Shown here: positions 25,645 through 35,218 of the stretch, piece after piece
Layout: each line of letters begins with the position of its first letter
Position numbering within the stretch: the stretch's first letter is position 1
NCBI RefSeq assembly: GCF_000196115.1
Contig: NC_005027.1
Location: 558,001 to 622,000, forward strand
DNA length: 64,000 bases
DNA from: Rhodopirellula baltica SH 1
GTDB taxonomy: Bacteria; Planctomycetota; Planctomycetia; Pirellulales; Pirellulaceae
Reading direction: 5' to 3'
Made by a program: the position numbers and the translations under genes
Notes under the pieces: generated by a model
The model's input: only the letters and a program-made list of their open reading frames with translations
Databases searched by the model: none
Told to the model about the DNA's origin: nothing

Positions 25645-27243
25645 TCATGCCGAGGCGAAGGCTCGAAAGACGCGTCGGATGCAGTGGTCGATGTAGAAAC
25701 CGTTGGACGCGTGAATCTGCAGCGTTTGCAACCATGGCGTTTCGCTGGCGGAACGGATTCGCGACTGCAGGACCAGCAATCCGGCGAAGCCAGCCGCGAT
25801 CGTGGATGTCACGACGAGGTTGTTGGTTGGCGTTGGCAAGCTCGGAAGACTGCCGGCGGTCAACGCGTCCGTTGCCAAGTAGCATCCGACGTAGAGCAAA
25901 CAGATCAGTCCCGAGATGGCAGTGCACTGCACGACCAGCCACCGAGACCCGGACCGGATGGCTTCACCAATCCAGTGTGACAGGGCCAAGCAAAGAATCC
26001 CGCCGAGAATCAACCCGCCGGCTTTCTCGTTGGGCGAGACATTCAGCTGGATCGAGACGATTGCGAACAAGACGCACGCGGCGGTGATGGCGAAGGTTGT
26101 CTCATACCAAGTCAGTGGTTGCTTCAAATCGCTCGCGCCGGTGATCGCCTTGGCATCACTGACCACGCTGCCGGATCGTAGAAACGAGTTGGCTTTGTAG
26201 AGTGAGTGCGCGACGATGTGCACGGTTGCCGCGGTGTAGGCACCCAATCCGCACTGCAGCATCATGAATCCCATCTGCGCGATCGTGGAATAGGCAAGCG
26301 ACTTCTTCACGCTGGTTTGAGTCATCATCACGGCGGCCGCCATCACGGTTGTGAACAAACCGATGATCGCTAAGACGTGCAGGTTGGTTGGAACCAACTC
26401 AAAGATGGGTGAGAAACGAATCACCAGGTATCCACCCGCGTTGACGATGCCAGCGTGCATCAACGCCGAGACCGGTGTGGGGCTGTTCAGCGTTTCTGGC
26501 AACCAAGTGTGGAACGGAAACTGAACCGATTGAATGACGGCAGCGATCATCAAGAACGCACAAGCGGCTAACAGCGTTGTCGGTACGGACTGCGAATCGA
26601 TCACCATGTTTCCGACGGATGCGAAAATGTCTTGCAAGTAAGGGGAATCGAAGTGGACGAACAGCAGCCCGAACCCAGCAAGCAAAGCCACGTCGCCGAC
26701 TCGGTTGATCGCGAACTTCGTCCACGCGGCGCGTTTGGCACCGGGTTGTTCGGGATGGAGCACCAACAATTGATGCAGGGCCAAGTTCATGGCGATCCAG
26801 GCCACTGCGAACACGACCAAGTGTCCGGATACCACCATCCAGCTGACCGCGCCGATCGTCACCGCACTGAAGCGATAGTAGCGTCCTTGGTTTGGCGATC
26901 CGTCCAAGTACTCGATGGAATACTGGCAGGTGACCCAACCAATGAAGGTGACCAAGAGCAGCATCAAACCCGACAGACCATCGAGCAGCACCGGAGACGC
27001 GACTCCGAGCTCTCCGGATGAAAGTTCACCTGATGCAAGAAGTCCGTCCGTTGCACCGGAGGCGACACCCCACCACCGGATAGCGAACACGACCAGCAAA
27101 ACAGCGACCTGCGACGCAACCGCGATGTTGATCCACCGCCGCCAAGAAACCACGTGCCGGCGGGTCAGCGAGTCCGGTACCAAAACGGCTGCGACGAGCG
27201 CCGTTGGAAGGAGCATCGGCAAAAAGTTCAACCAATCGGACAT
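25645..27243 (-). CDS. dabB: DAB carbon-uptake membrane subunit DabB (NuoL-like)
   Basis: A 532-residue proton-conducting membrane protein of the NuoL/MrpA-like family, the DabB partner of DabA. It has about 13 predicted spans and the proton-channel signatures of the family: the Lys-bearing helix RAAWTKFAINRVGDVALL, the HTWLPETLNSPTPVSALMHAG loop (residues about 225-245), and the TSVKKSLAYSTIAQMGFM helix. Genomic pairing with dabA distinguishes it from complex I subunits. Start is ATG at 27243. A 16-base dyad lies 62 bases upstream, in the divergent region shared with the regulator at 27552. Confidence 0.88.
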   Translation of the reverse strand: MSDWLNFLPMLLPTALVAAVLVPDSLTRRHVVSWRRWINIAVASQVAVLLVVFAIRWWGVASGATDGLLASGELSSGELGVASPVLLDGLSGLMLLLVTFIGWVTCQYSIEYLDGSPNQGRYYRFSAVTIGAVSWMVVSGHLVVFAVAWIAMNLALHQLLVLHPEQPGAKRAAWTKFAINRVGDVALLAGFGLLFVHFDSPYLQDIFASVGNMVIDSQSVPTTLLAACAFLMIAAVIQSVQFPFHTWLPETLNSPTPVSALMHAGIVNAGGYLVIRFSPIFELVPTNLHVLAIIGLFTTVMAAAVMMTQTSVKKSLAYSTIAQMGFMMLQCGLGAYTAATVHIVAHSLYKANSFLRSGSVVSDAKAITGASDLKQPLTWYETTFAITAACVLFAIVSIQLNVSPNEKAGGLILGGILCLALSHWIGEAIRSGSRWLVVQCTAISGLICLLYVGCYLATDALTAGSLPSLPTPTNNLVVTSTIAAGFAGLLVLQSRIRSASETPWLQTLQIHASNGFYIDHCIRRVFRAFASA

Positions 27244-27304
27244 CGCGAGCTTCCTCAAAACCTAGAAACGTGAGACATGAAACCGGAGACACGAAAAGTA
27301 AAGC

Positions 27305-27320
27305 ACGACAAATATGTCGT
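27305..27320. promoter_or_regulatory. Candidate operator dyad upstream of dabB
   Basis: Perfect inverted repeat ACGACA-AATA-TGTCGT located 62 bases before the dabB start, between dabB and the divergently transcribed winged-helix regulator. Symmetry and position suit a dimeric regulator's site; no binding motif is known to me for this family. Confidence 0.4.
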
Positions 27321-27551
27321 CAATTGGTTTTCGTCAGTTTTCTTTGTTTGGTTGAGCCTGATTTTCCTCCTGAACGACGAATTTGGACCGGTTTATGTGG
27401 GAAATGGTGCGTTCAACGTGTGGTTTCGATGTCACGAAAAAAAAGACGTGTTTCCGATGTTACAATTCGGAATCACCAGACATTCTGAGGAGTGGCTCAG
27501 CTCAAACACTTTGAAATCGCAGGAAACCGCGGCCCAGGCGGACCCAAGACA

Positions 27552-27959
27552 ATGGCAGCGAAGAAAGTCAGTCGCGGAAAGAGTTCCGCACGAAAATCCA
27601 AGACCGATCCGGCGACACCGGCGGCCGAGCCAACCGCCGAAAAGAAGTCGTCACTTGATCCTGGGACGGCAGAAGAACGTCGTTCCAGTGCACGCTGGAC
27701 GTTTCTGACCAACCACGCACACGTGTTGATCGCGTTGCATGCCCGACCGGATTTGGTGCTGCGTGAAGTCGCAGTGGAGGTCGGGATCACCGAACGAGCG
27801 GTTCAGCGAATCGTCCAGGACCTGGAAGAAGAAGGATTCATCCGACGCGAAAAAGTGGGACGCAAGAACCACTATGAAGTCTTGCCCGACCAAGCACTGC
27901 GTCACCCGATCGAAGCGCACCGCAACATTGGCGATCTTCTCAGGCTCATCACTGGTTGA
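27552..27959 (+). CDS. Winged-helix transcriptional regulator (MarR/ArsR-like fold)
   Basis: A 135-residue protein: a basic disordered N-terminus ([16 protein letters not shown]) and a C-terminal winged helix-turn-helix. Residues about 55-115 give the fold: [20 protein letters not shown], then the recognition-helix pair [28 protein letters not shown] and the wing [13 protein letters not shown]. It resembles Arc/MarR/ArsR-type DNA-binding domains with no effector domain. Start ATG at 27552 is preferred to an upstream GTG at 27492. It is divergent from dabBA with a 308-base shared upstream region containing a dyad, so control of carbon uptake is a reasonable but unproven inference. Confidence 0.75.
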   Translation: MAAKKVSRGKSSARKSKTDPATPAAEPTAEKKSSLDPGTAEERRSSARWTFLTNHAHVLIALHARPDLVLREVAVEVGITERAVQRIVQDLEEEGFIRREKVGRKNHYEVLPDQALRHPIEAHRNIGDLLRLITG

Positions 27960-28044
27960 TAAAGACCGACGTTCATCCGCCAAGTTGAACGCTGGACCTT
28001 TAGCGAGAAAAACGGTTGAGGTGTTTCGTTTGATAGCAGTTGAA

Positions 28045-28695
28045 TCAAGCGACGGCAGACGATGACGATTCCAACCATTCATGTTTATTGGCAATCAAGC
28101 AAACAACTTGGATGAACGAATCGACGTGCATCTTCCGCAAGATGTTTGCGCGATGGGCTTCCACCGTTTTGACAGAGATGTCGAGCTGGGAGGCGATCTG
28201 TTTCGACAATCGCCCGTCCATCACCAACGCCAGTATTTCCCGCTCGCGGGGACTCAACGAGTCGATCCGTTTCAGCACGCTTTGATCCGCCAACCACTGC
28301 TGACGCAATTGATCGTCCTGTTGTAATGCAGCGCGGACGCGTGTGATGAACAACGAACCATCCAGTGGCCTTTCGAAGAAATCCTGGGCCCCACTTCGCA
28401 TCGCACGAGAGAGGTCGCAAGCGCGTGGTTCACCTCCCACGATGATGTAGGGCGGGCAATAGCCCTTCTCGGAGATCTGTTCGGCGAGCGTGATACCGGC
28501 GACCAGCGAGATACTTAGGTCCATCACCATGCATCCGGGGATGCGAGGATTGTACGACTCGTAGAACTGGCTGGGATGGTTGAATGTTGTGACTGCGAAA
28601 TCATTCGACCGCAAGAGACTCGACACCGAGTCCCATCGCGATGATGACTCTTCAATCAAAAAGACAGTGGATTCCTTCACGTGAGTACCCCTCAT
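28045..28695 (-). CDS. FixJ/NarL-type two-component response regulator
   Basis: A 216-residue response regulator. The receiver domain (about 8-125) has the acidic pocket EE after beta-1 (VFLIEESSS), the phospho-acceptor Asp in CMVMDLSISLVAG, and the terminal FERPLDGSLFI, in which the usual KP pair is RP. A short linker leads to a LuxR-type helix-turn-helix (SLSPREREILALVMDGRLSK, then QLDISVKTVEAHRANILRKM). Start ATG at 28695 puts beta-1 at the N-terminus as in homologues; a GTG at 28770 would add 25 residues. No histidine kinase is adjacent. It is divergent from the Tad operon, which begins about 950 bases away. Confidence 0.88.
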   Translation of the reverse strand: MRGTHVKESTVFLIEESSSRWDSVSSLLRSNDFAVTTFNHPSQFYESYNPRIPGCMVMDLSISLVAGITLAEQISEKGYCPPYIIVGGEPRACDLSRAMRSGAQDFFERPLDGSLFITRVRAALQQDDQLRQQWLADQSVLKRIDSLSPREREILALVMDGRLSKQIASQLDISVKTVEAHRANILRKMHVDSFIQVVCLIANKHEWLESSSSAVA

Positions 28696-29651
28696 CGTTG
28701 AAGCGCGAAACGGACTTTCCGCACCGAAGTGATTGACGTTTTTCTGCTTTGTTCCAGTGGGGGCACTCACTAGAGAACGTGATTTTAAAGCAAGTTTGCT
28801 TTTTCGGCACGCCCGTCACAGTGGTAGATTCATCGTCACCACATTGGGGACACGAGAATGAAAACACAATGAAAATGTGAAAATGCAGTGTTAGATGCTT
28901 CAAAAGTCGCGTGCGGTTGGTGAGGCGGATTGTCGCGATGAATCTCGTGCTTTTGCGTTGGCACGCACTTGGACGACTCGGAAAAGAGGCGGCCAACGCG
29001 AATGACAAAGCCAGGAACGTACTAAACGCGATGCCTCCACAATGGATCCGTTCCCGGAACGTTCGCAGATGCGAATTCATTTGTGATGCGGTTGCGCAAG
29101 TGCGTCGCGGAACTGCTGGTCGACGCAACTACCGGCTCGCTTAGACGCGGTTCGCAAGAAGAAAACAGTGGGCGGAAATTTGCTGAAAGCGGTCTGAAGC
29201 GATGGCTCACATCGGCGGCCGATCGCAGCAAGTGGCTCTCGGTTTGTCCATTGAATCAAGCGAGTGTTGCTTCCCAACTGTCACCGATCATCGCCGCGAT
29301 GTCGTGCCTCGGTTGGCTGTTGTACATCACAAAAAACGTCGTGTTGCAAGCGGATTCAACATCGTTGGATCGCTTTCGAGGAGTCACTGCAACGCGAGAA
29401 CCTAGCCAGCGGGTGGTCGGTTGCGCAGCGGGGAATGCGCGTCCGCTAAAAGACCCGAATGCGGTTTCAGAGATACATAGGGAGAACTACCAGGGGGTTT
29501 CCCTATGGTTGAAATGAGCGGCGAAACGCGTCGCCTGAGTGCGAAAGGTTCTAGGGTTGTTAGCCAACGACACGGAGTCGCCGGCAGTAACGCCCACCCA
29601 TGAGCGATGCGTTTGAAAGGAGTTCAATGTGTCTTGAACGAAGAGTGACAA
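28696..29651. other. Long non-coding region upstream of the Tad operon
   Basis: About 950 bases between the divergent response regulator and tadZ. Open frames here (for example 29083-29517) have poor protein character. I looked for the small Flp pilin gene expected in a Tad locus (GATAIEYGL-type core) and did not find it. A hairpin CATAGGGA / TCCCTATG is present at 29476-29507, 145 bases before tadZ; it could be a regulatory site or an mRNA structure. Confidence 0.55.
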
Positions 29652-30896
29652 ATGGAAACCTGGATCCTGCACGAGTGCGATGACAAAGCGAATTCCCTTC
29701 GCAAAGGAATTCGAGACTTGGGATTGGAATGTCCGCCCGAGCGATCAGTCGAACTCTGTCCCGATAGCGACACGACCGTCGATCCGTTCATCGGTGAGCG
29801 GTTGGTCTTCTTGGTGCTCAGTCAAATTCAACCGGAACACTTCGCGGTCCTTCATGCGCTCAAGCATGCCGGCGATTGCAAGGTCGTTGTGGTAGCGACG
29901 GTCGTGAACCCGGATTCCATCTTGGAACTGTTCCGTGCCGGAGCGACCGACTTTGTTCGCTGGGGTGAGCCCGTGATCGATGAAGTTGGCAAAGTCATCT
30001 CACGTTTGAGATCGGAAACCATTCAGAAGCGATGCGATGGCAATATGCTGGCCGTGATCCCGACCGCATCGGTCAGCGATTCGAATTTGTTGTCTTGCAA
30101 TTTGGCAGCAACCATCGCCGGTCAGTTGGGCGGATGTGCATTGATCGATATGCGTTGCGGCGGTGGGGATCTCGCGGCGATGTTGAAACTGGAACCCGAA
30201 CACACGCTTCGATCCTTGTTGAATCAAGATGACGGTGTCGACCAATCAATGGTCGAACAGGCGATGAAGTGTCATCCATGCGGGATCAAACTGCTGGCCA
30301 GTCCGCCAATTTGCAGCCGGATGAGTGAACTGAAATCGCAGTGGTGCGAGACCATTCTCAACATGGTGTCCGCCGGCCACGCATGCTCGGTGGTGCAACT
30401 GGACGACCCCATTCAGGCGGAAGACCTGGGCGTGTTGGAATCGTTTGATGCGATCGTACTTGCCACGCGGCTCGACGTGGTGTCGCTGCTGAGAACGAAA
30501 GAGTACCTGCGTTTTCTCAAGACCAAACAAAAGTCGGATGCTTCGATTCACGTCTTTGCGATGGGAACCGGGCACGCCGGTGAGTTGCCGGTGCGGTCTG
30601 TTGAAAAGCTTTTGAAGCTCAATGCGATTCACTGCGTCCCCGACGATCCCGTCGCGGTGACGATGTCATTGAACATGGGCAACCCGGTTGTCTTGGAGTC
30701 CTCTTCGTCGCCGATCGCGAAAGCAATTCGTGATGCGACATGGACCATTCCGACCGTCCGCGGTTTGGTCCGGTCTGACAACCTGTGCCCCCCACCGCGG
30801 CCGAAGGGTTTGCTCAACAGCATCGGGCTGTCCTTGGTAACCGGTTTGATATCGCAACCGAACCAAGCGGCTAGGCAGGAGTCGTTCGGCTTTTGA
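29652..30896 (+). CDS. tadZ: TadZ/CpaE-like pilus localisation protein
   Basis: A 414-residue MinD/ParA-superfamily protein of the CpaE/TadZ type, which places the Tad pilus machine in the cell. Residues 1-120 form an atypical receiver-like domain (QIQPEHFAVLHALKHAG, then VVVATVVNPDSILELFRAGA). The ATPase-like domain starts near 130, but the deviant Walker A (KGGxGKT) is absent: that position reads IPTASVSDSNLLSCNLAATI. Loss of the P-loop is known among TadZ proteins. The C-terminal segment (LRTKEYLRFLKTKQ) fits the family. It opens the Tad operon, 140 bases before tadA. Confidence 0.75.
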   Translation: METWILHECDDKANSLRKGIRDLGLECPPERSVELCPDSDTTVDPFIGERLVFLVLSQIQPEHFAVLHALKHAGDCKVVVVATVVNPDSILELFRAGATDFVRWGEPVIDEVGKVISRLRSETIQKRCDGNMLAVIPTASVSDSNLLSCNLAATIAGQLGGCALIDMRCGGGDLAAMLKLEPEHTLRSLLNQDDGVDQSMVEQAMKCHPCGIKLLASPPICSRMSELKSQWCETILNMVSAGHACSVVQLDDPIQAEDLGVLESFDAIVLATRLDVVSLLRTKEYLRFLKTKQKSDASIHVFAMGTGHAGELPVRSVEKLLKLNAIHCVPDDPVAVTMSLNMGNPVVLESSSSPIAKAIRDATWTIPTVRGLVRSDNLCPPPRPKGLLNSIGLSLVTGLISQPNQAARQESFGF

Positions 30897-31036
30897 ATTG
30901 TCCGAGCCAGCCATTTTGAAACTGCGATTTCATCATCGCTGGCTCGGACAAATCGAGTCGTTGTAAGTACCTCACCAAAAACAATCACCACTTTTGCTAG
31001 TTGCGACGGATCGCATCCATTTCCGAAGGGAACCAG

Positions 31037-32377
31037 ATGATTCGATCAGCAACGATTGATCCCGAAGCCCGCGAAAATCGCTTTCAACAATTGAAAGCCG
31101 AGATTCACGAGAAGTTGATCAGCGGGATCGACATGGCCGTCTCACGTTCGGTCAAAGAAGACCGCTTGCGAGAAGAGCTGCGGCGAGGTGCCGAGCAATT
31201 GTCTCGCATGCATTCCGATCTGTTGTCCCAAGCCGAACGTCAGCGACTGATTGACGAGTTGGTGGACGAGACGATGGGATTGGGGCCGTTGGAACCATTG
31301 ATGCGAGACCCTTCGGTCTCAGACATTTTGGTCAATGGTCCCGACTGCGTGTATGTCGAACGGGGCGGCGTGTTGGAACCGACACCGATCAAGTTTCGAG
31401 ACAACGATCACTTGGTGGACATCGTTCGCAAGATCGCGGGGCGTGTCGGACGTCGGATCGATGAGTCCAGCCCAATGGTGGACGCTCGCTTGCTGGACGG
31501 CAGTCGATTGAACGCGGTGATACCACCGTTGGCACTCGATGGTGCGTTGGTATCCATCCGACGATTCTCAACCAAACCAATCACCGCCAAATCGCTGATC
31601 GAGTCCAATTCGGCCACGCCGGTCATGTTGGATTTTCTTGCAGCCTGCGTGCGGGCACGAATGAACATTTTGATCTCGGGAGGAACAGGCAGCGGAAAAA
31701 CAACACTGTTGAATTTGTTATCCGCCTTTGTGCCCAAGGAAGAGCGGATCGCAACCATCGAAGACGCGGCGGAATTGCGTCTGCAGCAACCGCACGTCGC
31801 AAGGATGGAAACTCGCGTCTCGAATTTGGAAGGTCGAGGACAGGTGACCGCCAGGGACCTGTTATGCAACGCCCTTCGGATGCGGCCGGACCGCATCATC
31901 ATGGGCGAATGTCGCGGCGCGGAAGCGTTTGACATGTTGCAAGCGATGAACACCGGCCACGACGGTGGCATGTCGACCATTCACTCGAACGATGCCCGGG
32001 AAGCGGTCCATCGACTGGAGATGCTGGTCAGCATGGCGGCCACCGATTTGCCGATGTGGTTCATTCACCGTCAGATCGCCTCGGCGATTCACATCATCGT
32101 GCACGTCACGCGAATGCCAGGCGGAGAACGAAAGATCGTTCAGATTTCAGAGGTCACCGGTGTGAACGGCGAAACGGTCAACATGCATGACCTGTTTGTC
32201 TATCGCCAGACAGGCATGGACGAGCACGGTCGATCGCAAGGCCGTTTTGAGGCAAAAGGGATTATCCCCCAATGTCTGGAGCGACTGGAACGTCGAGGTT
32301 GGAAAGTGTCACGTTCGTATTTTCGTGAAGGTGTTTTGTCTGACGGAAAACTCAATGGTTTGCGGGGGTCACGATGA
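31037..32377 (+). CDS. tadA: Tad pilus assembly ATPase TadA/CpaF
   Basis: Secretion ATPase that powers assembly of Flp-type pili. The 446 residues contain the N-terminal CpaF domain and the RecA-like core: Walker A ISGGTGSGKTTLLNLLSA, the Asp box ATIEDAAELRLQQPHVARME, Walker B RPDRIIMGECRG, and a His box TGHDGGMSTIHSND. The start is ATG at 31037, preceded by GAAGGG; an in-frame TTG at 31001 lacks such a site. Its stop overlaps tadB by 4 bp. Confidence 0.93.
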   Translation: MIRSATIDPEARENRFQQLKAEIHEKLISGIDMAVSRSVKEDRLREELRRGAEQLSRMHSDLLSQAERQRLIDELVDETMGLGPLEPLMRDPSVSDILVNGPDCVYVERGGVLEPTPIKFRDNDHLVDIVRKIAGRVGRRIDESSPMVDARLLDGSRLNAVIPPLALDGALVSIRRFSTKPITAKSLIESNSATPVMLDFLAACVRARMNILISGGTGSGKTTLLNLLSAFVPKEERIATIEDAAELRLQQPHVARMETRVSNLEGRGQVTARDLLCNALRMRPDRIIMGECRGAEAFDMLQAMNTGHDGGMSTIHSNDAREAVHRLEMLVSMAATDLPMWFIHRQIASAIHIIVHVTRMPGGERKIVQISEVTGVNGETVNMHDLFVYRQTGMDEHGRSQGRFEAKGIIPQCLERLERRGWKVSRSYFREGVLSDGKLNGLRGSR

Positions 32378-33318
32378 ACGTTTGGATCATATGTGTTGGC
32401 ATCTTCTTCACCGTTTCGGTCGTGGTCTTTGTTTCCAGCACAGTATTTTACCAACGTGTGTTGCGATATCAGTTTGGAATCCACGAACGATTGGCAACGC
32501 TCAGCCGCGAATTGGATGAAACTGATTCGGCGTCATTGTTCAAAGAGTGGTCGCAGGCTGGTTCCACCGGAATGTTGCTGGGGATGTTTGGTGGTTCGTC
32601 ACTGACGACGCTGTTGAACCAAGCGGGCATCAAATGGACGGTCAAACAATGGTGGGTCACCGTGTTGGTGATCGCAACGGTCGGAACGTTGCTCGGTGGT
32701 TACTGGGACATTCGGCTCGGGATCGCGACAGGATTGATTGGGCTGCTTCTGCCGTTTGCATTCCTTTTCGCCAAACAGAACGCACGGAACCAACAACTCA
32801 GTCGACAGTTGCCGGAAGTGTTTCAATTGATCAGTCGTGCCGTACGGTCCGGCCAAACGGTGACTTCGGCACTGCAAATGATTGCGGAGGATTGTCCATC
32901 ACCGATCCGAGAAGAGTTTGCTCTTTGTTATGAGCAACAGGAACTCGGCATGTGGCGGGAGCTCGCGTTTCGAAAACTTGCCGAGCGAAATCAGGTGATG
33001 GAACTGCGGATCTTTGTCGTCGCATTGTTGGTGCAGAACCGATCGGGAGGCGATTTGGTCGAGTTGCTCGACAACCTGTCCAAGATGGTTACCAAACGAT
33101 TGCGATTGCGTGATCGCATCAAGGCGTTGACGGCGGAAGGCCGGATGCAGGCCTTGGTTTTGGTGGTGCTGCCGTTTGTGGCACTGGGAGCCATCGTTTT
33201 GTTTTCGCCCGAATACGCGGAGACGCTTTTGGAACGCCCACGATTGCTTGTTGCAACCGGTGTGTCGCAAGGCATCGGGGCGTTGTTGATCCGTCGAATC
33301 GTCAACTTTGAGTATTGA
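32374..33318 (+). CDS. tadB: Tad pilus inner membrane platform protein TadB
   Basis: A 314-residue membrane protein of the T2SSF/GspF family, TadB branch. Hydrophobic spans occur at about 3-22, 90-130 and 270-300; between them lies the cytoplasmic helical domain with LPEVFQLISRAVRSGQTVTS and the conserved acidic loop EEFALCYEQQELGMWRELAF. Together with TadC it forms the inner-membrane platform engaged by the TadA ATPase. ATGA overlaps couple it to both tadA and tadC. Confidence 0.9.
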   Translation: MNVWIICVGIFFTVSVVVFVSSTVFYQRVLRYQFGIHERLATLSRELDETDSASLFKEWSQAGSTGMLLGMFGGSSLTTLLNQAGIKWTVKQWWVTVLVIATVGTLLGGYWDIRLGIATGLIGLLLPFAFLFAKQNARNQQLSRQLPEVFQLISRAVRSGQTVTSALQMIAEDCPSPIREEFALCYEQQELGMWRELAFRKLAERNQVMELRIFVVALLVQNRSGGDLVELLDNLSKMVTKRLRLRDRIKALTAEGRMQALVLVVLPFVALGAIVLFSPEYAETLLERPRLLVATGVSQGIGALLIRRIVNFEY

Positions 33319-34256
33319 ACATGTTTGATTTCTTCATGGCTTCTCAGTGGATCGCTCTCGTTGGCATCTTTGCAACGGTATCGATACTGTTTTACCTAGC
33401 ATTCCTGCTGTGGGATCCGTATTGGCGGATCGTCGATGGTCGCGTTGCCGAAATGCTGCGTGAAGACGACTCGGAAGAAGCGGGCACGGACCAGTCGACC
33501 GACTTTGGTGATCCAAAAGAAACGCCCAAGTCAGGCACGACATGGTTGGGTGGCAAAAGTGCTCTGAACTTGGAAAGCCAACTGATCAACGCGGGGATCC
33601 ATCATCATGGGATGCATCGCAAATTGACGATGCTGCGTTGGTTGTTGTTTCTTGTGCCCCCGATTGTTTTTGGTTCGCTTTGCTACCGAGGCGAAATGCC
33701 GCTGAACTGGGCGGTGATGTCCAGTTCGTTTCTCATGCTGTTGGCGTATTCGTTGCCGGTCATGTGGTTGAAACGAGCGGTCCGCAAATATCACCAAATG
33801 CTTCGAGCCGCGTTGCCGGATTTCTTGGACCTGATGGTGGTCTGCTTGGATGCCGGATTGAGTCTTCAGGAAAGCATCAAACAGGTGGGTGAAGAGCTCC
33901 GTTGGATCCATCCCGCGTTCACTCATGAGATTGACTTGGTTCAGCACGACATTGATTTGGGATCGCCGGTCGACAAAGCCATTCGTCGTTTCGCCGATCG
34001 CTCGGGTTACGACGCACTTCGCACCCTCAGTTCGCTGATTCGCGAAGGCCAACGTTTCGGGACCAACGTTTCGGAATCACTCAGCGGGCATGCCGACATG
34101 CTGCGATTTCAACGAGAGCAGGCCGCCGAAGAGAACGCTCAGAAGGCATCGGTCAAGATCATCTTGCCGACGATGCTGTTCATCTTTCCCGCGATTTTCA
34201 TTGTTTTGGTCAGCCCGGCCGCCTTCAAGATTCAGGAGGCGTTTGCAGCGCAATGA
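33315..34256 (+). CDS. tadC: Tad pilus inner membrane platform protein TadC
   Basis: A 313-residue GspF-family protein of the TadC branch. Membrane spans lie at about 10-32, 115-155 and 285-308. The cytoplasmic T2SSF motif reads LPDFLDLMVVCLDAGLSLQE, with the following VDKAIRRFADRSGYDALRTL, and the C-terminal KIILPTMLFIFPAIFIVLV span is typical. A charged linker of about 35 residues (EDDSEEAGTDQS) follows the first span. It overlaps tadB and the tadE-like gene by 4 bp each. Confidence 0.9.
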   Translation: MNMFDFFMASQWIALVGIFATVSILFYLAFLLWDPYWRIVDGRVAEMLREDDSEEAGTDQSTDFGDPKETPKSGTTWLGGKSALNLESQLINAGIHHHGMHRKLTMLRWLLFLVPPIVFGSLCYRGEMPLNWAVMSSSFLMLLAYSLPVMWLKRAVRKYHQMLRAALPDFLDLMVVCLDAGLSLQESIKQVGEELRWIHPAFTHEIDLVQHDIDLGSPVDKAIRRFADRSGYDALRTLSSLIREGQRFGTNVSESLSGHADMLRFQREQAAEENAQKASVKIILPTMLFIFPAIFIVLVSPAAFKIQEAFAAQ

Positions 34257-34717
34257 ATGTCACGCGATCGAAGACTCACCGAAGTCCGATTCGGAGCAAG
34301 CATGCTTTGCATCTGAAACGCGCGGGAGCGACGGCAACGGAGTTTGCCATCGTGTTGCCGATGTTCTTGCTGCTCGTTTTTGCATGCTGCGATTTCGCGA
34401 GGGTGATTCACTTTCGACAACTCGTTGCCAACGCGGCTCGCGTCGGTGCCACCCATGGTGCGTTGAACCGATTCACCGCCGCCACGGAATCGGATTGGCG
34501 AAACGACGTCGTAAATGTGATGCGAGAAGAACTCGCCCACCTGACGTCAACCGACCCGAACGATTCGGTGATCGATGTCCATTTTCGCGATCTGTCCAGC
34601 GGTGTTCGTGTGGTGGAAACCGAGGTGACTTTGCCGTTTCGGACCGTGGTGCAGTGGCCCGTGCTCCCAACGGAAATTCAAGTTCATCACCATGCCGAAT
34701 TTCATCAATTTCGATAG
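34253..34717 (+). CDS. tadE: TadE-like minor pseudopilin, first copy
   Basis: A 154-residue protein with the TadE signature: a basic leader (HLKRAGATATEFAIVLPMFL), where Glu follows the prepilin cleavage region, then a single hydrophobic span of about 20 residues. The exported C-terminal part is beta-rich (DSVIDVHFRDLSSGVRVVET). Such minor pseudopilins prime or regulate Flp pilus assembly. It starts within the tadC stop (ATGA). Confidence 0.82.
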   Translation: MNVTRSKTHRSPIRSKHALHLKRAGATATEFAIVLPMFLLLVFACCDFARVIHFRQLVANAARVGATHGALNRFTAATESDWRNDVVNVMREELAHLTSTDPNDSVIDVHFRDLSSGVRVVETEVTLPFRTVVQWPVLPTEIQVHHHAEFHQFR

Positions 34718-34726
34718 GAGCCCTCG

Positions 34727-35200
34727 ATGTTGAAGTCCAATCACCGACGGTCGAAATCACGCTCCACCAAACGCCGTGGAGCGAGCATGGTGGAAGCCGT
34801 GTTCACGTTGCCGATTTTCCTTTGGGTCTTGTTCGCGATGCTGGATTTGGGCATCGCGGCGCTTCGCATGAATGCATTGTCCGATGCGGCTCGTCGAGCA
34901 GGTCGGAGCGCTATGATTCACGGATCCATGGTTCCCGATCGCACGGGAAGCTGGGGGCCGACCGCCTACAGCGGCGCGGTCGCCGATGGTTCCCCAATGG
35001 TGTCATCGCTTGCCACGTCCATCCCCACGATGGAACCAGATGATGTCAGCGTGCAGATGGCTTGGTTGGACGGCGACAACCGACCGGGCGACCGTGTTCG
35101 GGTGACATTGCAATATCAACACACGTCAATCGTTCCGGGGCTGTTGCCCTGGGGACCGTTTGATCTGGAAGGTTCCACAACGATGACGATTTTGAACTAA
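34727..35200 (+). CDS. TadE-like minor pseudopilin, second copy
   Basis: A 157-residue protein with the same organisation as its neighbour: a basic leader RSTKRRGASMVEAVFTLPIF, with the Glu typical of TadE/TadF, one membrane span, and an exported domain containing RAGRSAMIHGSMVPDRTG and ending FDLEGSTTMTIL. It follows the first copy by 9 bases. Two TadE-like genes in tandem usually correspond to the TadE/TadF pair; I cannot tell which is which. Confidence 0.8.
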   Translation: MLKSNHRRSKSRSTKRRGASMVEAVFTLPIFLWVLFAMLDLGIAALRMNALSDAARRAGRSAMIHGSMVPDRTGSWGPTAYSGAVADGSPMVSSLATSIPTMEPDDVSVQMAWLDGDNRPGDRVRVTLQYQHTSIVPGLLPWGPFDLEGSTTMTILN

Positions 35201-35218
35201 GGACCGAGCGAGAAAGAA

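Noticed and set aside
28652-29128. 158-codon minus-strand frame, considered as a gene upstream of the response regulator
   Set aside because: Biased composition, overlaps the regulator's start, and no recognisable domain.
29083-29517. 144-codon plus-strand frame ahead of tadZ, considered as a pilin
   Set aside because: No prepilin cleavage motif or continuous hydrophobic helix of Flp type.
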